NCBI RefSeq assembly: GCF_014879935.1
Contig: NZ_JACSRD010000182.1
Span: 1-37,196, forward strand
Length of the DNA stretch: 37,196 nt
From: Prosthecobacter sp.
GTDB lineage: Bacteria > Verrucomicrobiota > Verrucomicrobiia > Verrucomicrobiales > Verrucomicrobiaceae
Reading direction: 5' to 3'
Below the pieces are notes generated by a model, which searched no databases, was not told where the DNA came from, and saw nothing but the letters and a program-made list of their open reading frames with translations. The position numbers were made by a program, and so were the translations under genes. Positions 32,939 to 37,196 of this stretch are shown here, piece by piece. Each line of letters starts with the position of its first letter. Position 1 is the first letter of the stretch.

Positions 32939-35900
32939 TCACAGGCTCTTCAAATGCGCGACGATGTCGGCGATGCTTTGCTCCGTGAGGCCGAGCATGG
33001 AGGGCTCGAACATGAGGCTGCGGCCTTTGAGCTTTTGGAGGCTCTGGATGCGTTTTTTGGGCACGGTCTGCACGACGCCGCCCATGCATTTGATGAGGAC
33101 GGGGTCGCCGCTGGTCAGGACGATGCCGGTGATGCTGAGGCCGTCGGTGGTGGTGATCTCGCTGCCTTCAAAGCCGTGCGAAATGCCTTTGCTGGGCTCG
33201 GCGATGGCCTGGATGAGGACGTCGGCGGTTTGTTGTTTGGCGAAGGTGGTCAGATCGGGGCCGAAGTCGATGCCGTTGCTGCCAAAGCGGTGGCAGGTGT
33301 AGCAGGTGGCGATGGCAGTGGCTCCGCGTTTGGGGTCACCGTGGAGTTTGGCGATGGCTTTGAGGTCGAAGGCCTTCGCGTTCGCGGGCAACGGCGGCAG
33401 CGGGCTGGCGGTGAGCTGCACTTTGTCGGGATCGTAGATGCCGAGGGCTTTGAGGCTCTGCTCGACGTCGTAGGCCTTCCAATCGTTGTTTTTGCGGTTC
33501 ATGAGCCACCACTTGGCCATGTCTTGCAGAGGAAAATCCTTCTTCTGGGCGAGTTCGATCATCGCACCAGCGGCTTCGGCGCTTTCGGTGAAGGCGAGGG
33601 CGGTGAGCATGAGCTGGCGCTGGTCTTTGCTGAGCTTGTCGTTGAGCGCACGGGCCTTGAATGCCTCCACAGCCTCCGGCGGATGCAGACGCCATGCGAT
33701 GCGGGCGAAGGCATCGCTCCAGGTGGCGCTGTCTTCGGAGGCAAGCGGCTGGAACGTCTTCCAGCCTTGCATGTGCCCCGTGGTCAGGGCTTTGAAGAGT
33801 TCGCTCTCCTTGCCTTCGCTGCCGAGGCCGAGGGCTTCGAGGTAGGCCCGATCCTTGCCGTCGAACGCATGAGCGACTTCCACAAGAACGGGCCCGCAAT
33901 GACTTGCGGGCATGTCTCGCACCGTCAGTGCCACCTCGCGACGCACGGCGGCATCGCTGTCGGTAGCCATCTTATGCGCCATCAACTCCACCTCATGATT
34001 CGCACGACGCAGCGCTCGATACGCGACGAGTCGCTGCGTGGCGTCTTTGGACTCCAGCAAGGGTTTGACCTTCGCGATGCCTTCATCGCCGAGTTGCGCG
34101 AGCAGCCACACGGCACGCGCTGCGATGAAGGAATCGCTGTCGTTGAGCAAAGCGGCCACGGCAGGCACGGCTTTGGCTCCGGCGGCTTTCAGGCGGTTGA
34201 AGCCGCTGTTGCGCACGTTCACGGCGGGGCTCTTCAGGGCGGCGATCTGGCCTTCGATGGTGTTGAGATCGAGTTTGGGCACCACGCTCTTGAAGCCCTT
34301 CGGCGCGATGCGGTAGATGGCTCCGGTGAAGCCATCATCGCGCGTGCCGTGACCACCGACTCGCGCATCAAACCAGTCGGCGACATACAAAGCGCCATCG
34401 GGGCCCACGCAGACATCGCTGGGGCGGAATTTGGTTTTGAGCTCGTTGGTTTCCTTGCCGCCGAGGAAGTCGCTGCCGGCCCACTGCTTCTCTTTGTTCG
34501 ACGTCATGAAGTCCATGCGCTCGAGTTTGAAGCCCGCGCCGTCGGGTTGCGGTTGGTAGCCGAAAATCACGTTCTTGCCGGCCTCGCACGCGAGCAGCAG
34601 GCCGCGCCATTTTTCACCGAGGGCACCATTTTCATAAAAGGCCACGCCGGTGGGCGATCCGCCGCCATAGACATCGCCCGCGGGCATCGTGCCTGGGTCT
34701 TCCTGACGCCACTCGGCGGTCGGTGTGTCCTGGCCGGGGCGTTTGTCCGCCCCCCAACTGCGCTGACCATCGGCGCTGGCGAATCCGGCATTGCCGCCCT
34801 CCAGCACATGCGTCACGCGGCAGGCGGGCGGGTCATCGTTGTCGCTTTGGAAAAGATCGCCGTAGCTGGTGAGCGCCTGCTCGTAGCTGTTGCGGTAGTT
34901 GTGCCCGATGATGCTCACGTGCGTGCCATCGGGATTCATGCGCACGCTGAAGCCGCCGATCCACACATGACCGTCGTCGCTCTTCATGCCAGCGATGTTT
35001 TGCAGCTGATACGGACTGCCCATGCGGAAGGTCTTGCCGCTGCGGTCGGTGAACTCGGCGCCGGTGTTGCCTTGATTGAAATACCACTGCCCGTCCGGTC
35101 CGGCGGTGACGCTGTGGAGGCTGTGATCATGCTGGCGACCATTGAAACCCGTGAGCAGCACCTCGCGCTTCTCGGGCTTCAAATCGCCATCGGCATCCGA
35201 ATACACGAGCAGGTCCGGCGGTTGCGACACGACGACCTTCCCATCAATCACCGCGACGCCGAGCGGCGACGCGAGCGCGGGCTCCTGCACGAAGACGCTG
35301 CTCTTGTCCGCCTTGCCATCGTGATCCGTGTCTTCGAGCACGACAATGCGGTCGCCCTCTTTGCGACGGCCGCCTTTGCCGCGATAGTTCACGCCTTCCG
35401 CGACATACAAGCGACCCTGCGCATCGAAGTCGATGTTCGTCGGATTGAAAAGCATCGGCGACGTCGCCCACAGCGTCACTTCGAGGCCCTCCGGCACGGT
35501 GAAAAGCTCCACCGGCACCTGCGGCGGGCCTTCGCTGAAGTTCGGCGGATTCGCCGCGGCCTTCGCCTCCGGCGTGGCAGGCAGCGCGGTGTAAACCTGG
35601 AACTTCACCTTTGCATCGCTCGGCTTGCCGCCGCGCATCATGCCGCCGTCGTCGATGGCCACCTTCGCGGTGAAGCGTGCCACGCCCGCAGGCAGATCAT
35701 ACGCGATGGCCGAGGGCGCATGCGTGCCGATGCCGTTCGCGTAGGTCTGCTTGTCCACGAGCATTGGCTTGCCGGTGTGATTCGTGCCGATGCGTGTGCG
35801 GCCAAAGCCCGCGTCATCGCCCTTCCACTTCAGCGTGGTGAGATCCTTCACCGAGCCATCGGCCATGATGAGCCGTGGCTCGATCCAGTTCGACCAATCG

Positions 35901-36961
35901 CAGCTCTTCGAGCCTTCATCGGAAACGACGAGATACAGCTCCTTCGCGTCCTTCAGCGGCACGTCGATGGAAACCAGCCGCGGCGTGCTCGTGGAGGTCA
36001 GCGCCGGTGTTTCAAAGACCGGTTTCGCCGTGCCCGCAGGCTTCGCGATCTTCGGACCGTGCGCCTCGGCCATCAACGCATCGAGTTCGGCCTGCGTCGG
36101 TGTTTTCGACGCGATGCCGCCCGCTGGAATCTCCAATCCGGCCACCCAGGCCACGCCATTCAGCATCGTCGTGCGGAAGCTGTCGTTCGTCATGTTCGCG
36201 AAGAAGTGGAAGCCCGTGAAGCCGAAGCCGCGACCGCCTTTCGGCCGGTCAAACGCCCACGCGAGATGCTGCGGCCTGCCCGCTTTCACATCGGCCAGCA
36301 CATGCGGATTGCCACCGTGCGGACTCGGCTTGTCGCCTTCTTTGAACTTCACCGTGTTCAGCGGCGCGATGGCGCTGAGCACCGGCGTCACGCCCTTCAT
36401 CTCCGGCACGAAGCGCATGTGGTAATACCATTCATCCTTCGCCGAGAAGGCCTTCACGCCATTCGCCACCGGATGCTGGCCTGGCTGCACGCTCGCCTCC
36501 CAGGTCGGGTTCACCGAGTGAAACGTCTCAAAGAAGCCGCCCATCCAGTCGAGGTAGTTTTTGCCCTGCGAGCCGATCTTCGCCTCCACGCCATAATGAA
36601 TCGCCGCAAAGCCCGCCCCGCGATCGCAGGCAGCCTTGATGTTCGCATCGTCCGCCGCCCGACCACCATGATTCAGCAGCACGATGATCGCATCGGCCTT
36701 CGTGAGGTCCTTCGGCCAGTTGCTGTCCGGATACACCACCGCAAAAGCCTGCGGATACGTTTCATTGATGCGCCGCGCCAGATACGAAGCCCCCGCGAGG
36801 AACTCATGCTGACCGCCGCCCCCATGCGTCCCCTTCGCCGCGATGAAAACGAGCCTCTTCGTGCCCGCCGGTACGTTGTTTTGGCCGGCGTAGTCAAAAA
36901 TGTCACGCGGCTGGCCGAATGCGGCCGTGGTGAGGAAAGCGAGAGCAAGGAGGGATTTCAT
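32939..36961 (-). CDS. Gene D: secreted ThuA / NPCBM / PVC dehydrogenase propeller / HEAT / cytochrome c mosaic protein
   Basis: The 1,340-residue protein has a signal peptide (MKSLLALAFLTTAAFG) and a ThuA-like domain (about 35-290; HGGGGQHEFLAG, AIHYG, GFGFTGFHFF). An NPCBM-type sugar-binding domain follows (about 322-460; ANGIGTHAPSAIAYDLP). The dehydrogenase propeller (about 480-890, with DTDHDGKAD and DADGDLKPE), HEAT-like repeats (about 895-1150) and a PVC-type haem domain with CYTCH (C1220, C1223, H1224) complete it; the last 110 residues have the GHGFEGSEITTTDGL-type extension seen in PVC haem-binding domains. Unlike A-C it has no SGNH module. The likely role is periplasmic oxidation of a sugar or derivative with electron transfer to the haem. 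A 1,393-codon antisense reading frame over the gene is a composition artefact. Confidence 0.88.
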   Translation of the reverse strand: MKSLLALAFLTTAAFGQPRDIFDYAGQNNVPAGTKRLVFIAAKGTHGGGGQHEFLAGASYLARRINETYPQAFAVVYPDSNWPKDLTKADAIIVLLNHGGRAADDANIKAACDRGAGFAAIHYGVEAKIGSQGKNYLDWMGGFFETFHSVNPTWEASVQPGQHPVANGVKAFSAKDEWYYHMRFVPEMKGVTPVLSAIAPLNTVKFKEGDKPSPHGGNPHVLADVKAGRPQHLAWAFDRPKGGRGFGFTGFHFFANMTNDSFRTTMLNGVAWVAGLEIPAGGIASKTPTQAELDALMAEAHGPKIAKPAGTAKPVFETPALTSTSTPRLVSIDVPLKDAKELYLVVSDEGSKSCDWSNWIEPRLIMADGSVKDLTTLKWKGDDAGFGRTRIGTNHTGKPMLVDKQTYANGIGTHAPSAIAYDLPAGVARFTAKVAIDDGGMMRGGKPSDAKVKFQVYTALPATPEAKAAANPPNFSEGPPQVPVELFTVPEGLEVTLWATSPMLFNPTNIDFDAQGRLYVAEGVNYRGKGGRRKEGDRIVVLEDTDHDGKADKSSVFVQEPALASPLGVAVIDGKVVVSQPPDLLVYSDADGDLKPEKREVLLTGFNGRQHDHSLHSVTAGPDGQWYFNQGNTGAEFTDRSGKTFRMGSPYQLQNIAGMKSDDGHVWIGGFSVRMNPDGTHVSIIGHNYRNSYEQALTSYGDLFQSDNDDPPACRVTHVLEGGNAGFASADGQRSWGADKRPGQDTPTAEWRQEDPGTMPAGDVYGGGSPTGVAFYENGALGEKWRGLLLACEAGKNVIFGYQPQPDGAGFKLERMDFMTSNKEKQWAGSDFLGGKETNELKTKFRPSDVCVGPDGALYVADWFDARVGGHGTRDDGFTGAIYRIAPKGFKSVVPKLDLNTIEGQIAALKSPAVNVRNSGFNRLKAAGAKAVPAVAALLNDSDSFIAARAVWLLAQLGDEGIAKVKPLLESKDATQRLVAYRALRRANHEVELMAHKMATDSDAAVRREVALTVRDMPASHCGPVLVEVAHAFDGKDRAYLEALGLGSEGKESELFKALTTGHMQGWKTFQPLASEDSATWSDAFARIAWRLHPPEAVEAFKARALNDKLSKDQRQLMLTALAFTESAEAAGAMIELAQKKDFPLQDMAKWWLMNRKNNDWKAYDVEQSLKALGIYDPDKVQLTASPLPPLPANAKAFDLKAIAKLHGDPKRGATAIATCYTCHRFGSNGIDFGPDLTTFAKQQTADVLIQAIAEPSKGISHGFEGSEITTTDGLSITGIVLTSGDPVLIKCMGGVVQTVPKKRIQSLQKLKGRSLMFEPSMLGLTEQSIADIVAHLKSL

Positions 36962-37023
36962 GCGTGGCTGTAAAGTCGTGTGATAGCCTCGTGTTTTTGC
37001 GGGGAAAAGGGCGATGGGGAGTC

Positions 37024-37052
37024 TTCATCCCGCAGTGGTGGGGTAAACCGGA
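37024..37052 (-). promoter_or_regulatory. Shared promoter motif of gene D
   Basis: TCCGGT (37052-37047, in GTCCGGTTT on the minus strand) is followed after 17 bases by GATGAA (37029-37024). The leader to the ATG at 36961 is about 55 bases. GCGG precedes the -10 element, as in A and B. Confidence 0.58.
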
Positions 37053-37196
37053 CGAAACTCGAGCCCACTTGTCGATCTAATCGCTGGCCGGGATACTTGT
37101 TTGGGGAAAAGGGGGCTGAGGATGAGGGCTAGTGGTTCGGAACGGCCAAGTCGAGGGGTGAAAAGCGGTGTTGTGGTGGTAAAAGAGGTGCATGGC
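37053..37196. other. Window end without a recognisable gene
   Basis: A 38-codon minus-strand frame starting at 37193 (MHLFYHHNTAFHP) has no family resemblance and no ribosome site. Otherwise the stretch is plain G-rich sequence upstream of gene D. Confidence 0.5.

Noticed and set aside
32792..36973. A 1,393-codon open frame on the plus strand
   Set aside because: It is wholly antisense to gene D, its translation is Arg/His/Ala-rich without domains, and gene D has a signal peptide, CxxCH and known modules. High GC and codon bias explain the open antisense frame.
37080..37193. A 38-codon minus-strand frame at the window end
   Set aside because: No ribosome site, no motif, composition like the surrounding spacer.

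Overview
The window holds two unrelated kinds of DNA. Bases 1 to about 2,740 carry a two-gene terpenoid operon (a trans-prenyl diphosphate synthase and a class II terpene cyclase with a DGDD motif). This part is studded with the palindrome ACGGCCGT: eight copies in 2.4 kb, none noticed in the rest. It looks like a different bacterium, possibly Chloroflexota, but that assignment is weak. At about 2,725-2,755 a plus-strand gene start (promoter-like TATAAT and a secretion-signal-like MKKLPLLLLFFA) stops abruptly, just where the tail of a minus-strand kinase ends. I read this as a contig join (chimera) or, less likely, a transfer boundary.

Bases from about 2,740 to 37,196 are typical of the PVC group, most likely Verrucomicrobiota. 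The evidence is four giant secreted mosaic proteins with a PVC 'membrane-bound dehydrogenase' beta-propeller (here A 8043-12245, B 12384-15578, C 28245-32756, D 32939-36961), a PSCyt1/DUF1549/DUF1553 protein with its usual DUF1501 partner, a DUF4091 protein, a Pkn-type kinase and two CydA-like membrane proteins fused to cytochrome c. A-D share the propeller, HEAT-like repeats and calcium-loop-like DxDxDG motifs. They differ at the N terminus (ThuA, SGNH, F5/8-C or NPCBM modules) and in the C-terminal electron carrier: cytochrome c in A, C and D, an azurin-like copper domain in B. All four have the same bipartite promoter-like motif upstream (TCCGGT, 17 nt, then KATRNN or TATAAC), which suggests one regulon. 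A RegB/RegA-like redox two-component pair and an AraC/PAS regulator lie among them. The overall picture is a periplasmic carbohydrate-oxidation and electron-transfer locus under redox and substrate control; this is inference from domains and context.

The locus has been colonised by two separate REP/RAYT systems. Family A REPs (two hairpins inside CAAGGA...TCCTTG arms) flank RAYT1 (22012-22644), which sits between the PSD1-type gene and its DUF1501 partner. Four further insertions lie inside the PSD1-type coding sequence without breaking its frame, and one REP supplies the N-terminal codons of DUF1501. Family B REPs (GTAAYCGGG hairpins with an ATTCCT core) surround RAYT2 (27500-28138) and also occur at 8.0, 15.7 and 25.5 kb; at several gene ends the conserved GTAA contains the TAA stop codon. 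The coding-embedded REPs are the most unusual thing in the window.

Layout: 1-2.7 kb terpenoid genes; 2.7-7.6 kb kinase, DUF4091, frameshifted J-domain gene (minus); 8.0-15.6 kb A and B (minus); 15.8-18.1 kb CydA-like cytochrome (plus) and AraC regulator (minus); 18.1-28.1 kb PSD1, RAYT1, DUF1501, CydA-like cytochrome, RegB, RegA, RAYT2 (plus); 28.2-37.0 kb C and D (minus). No rRNA, tRNA or CRISPR array was seen. The only gene-free stretch over 300 bases is 7595-8042.
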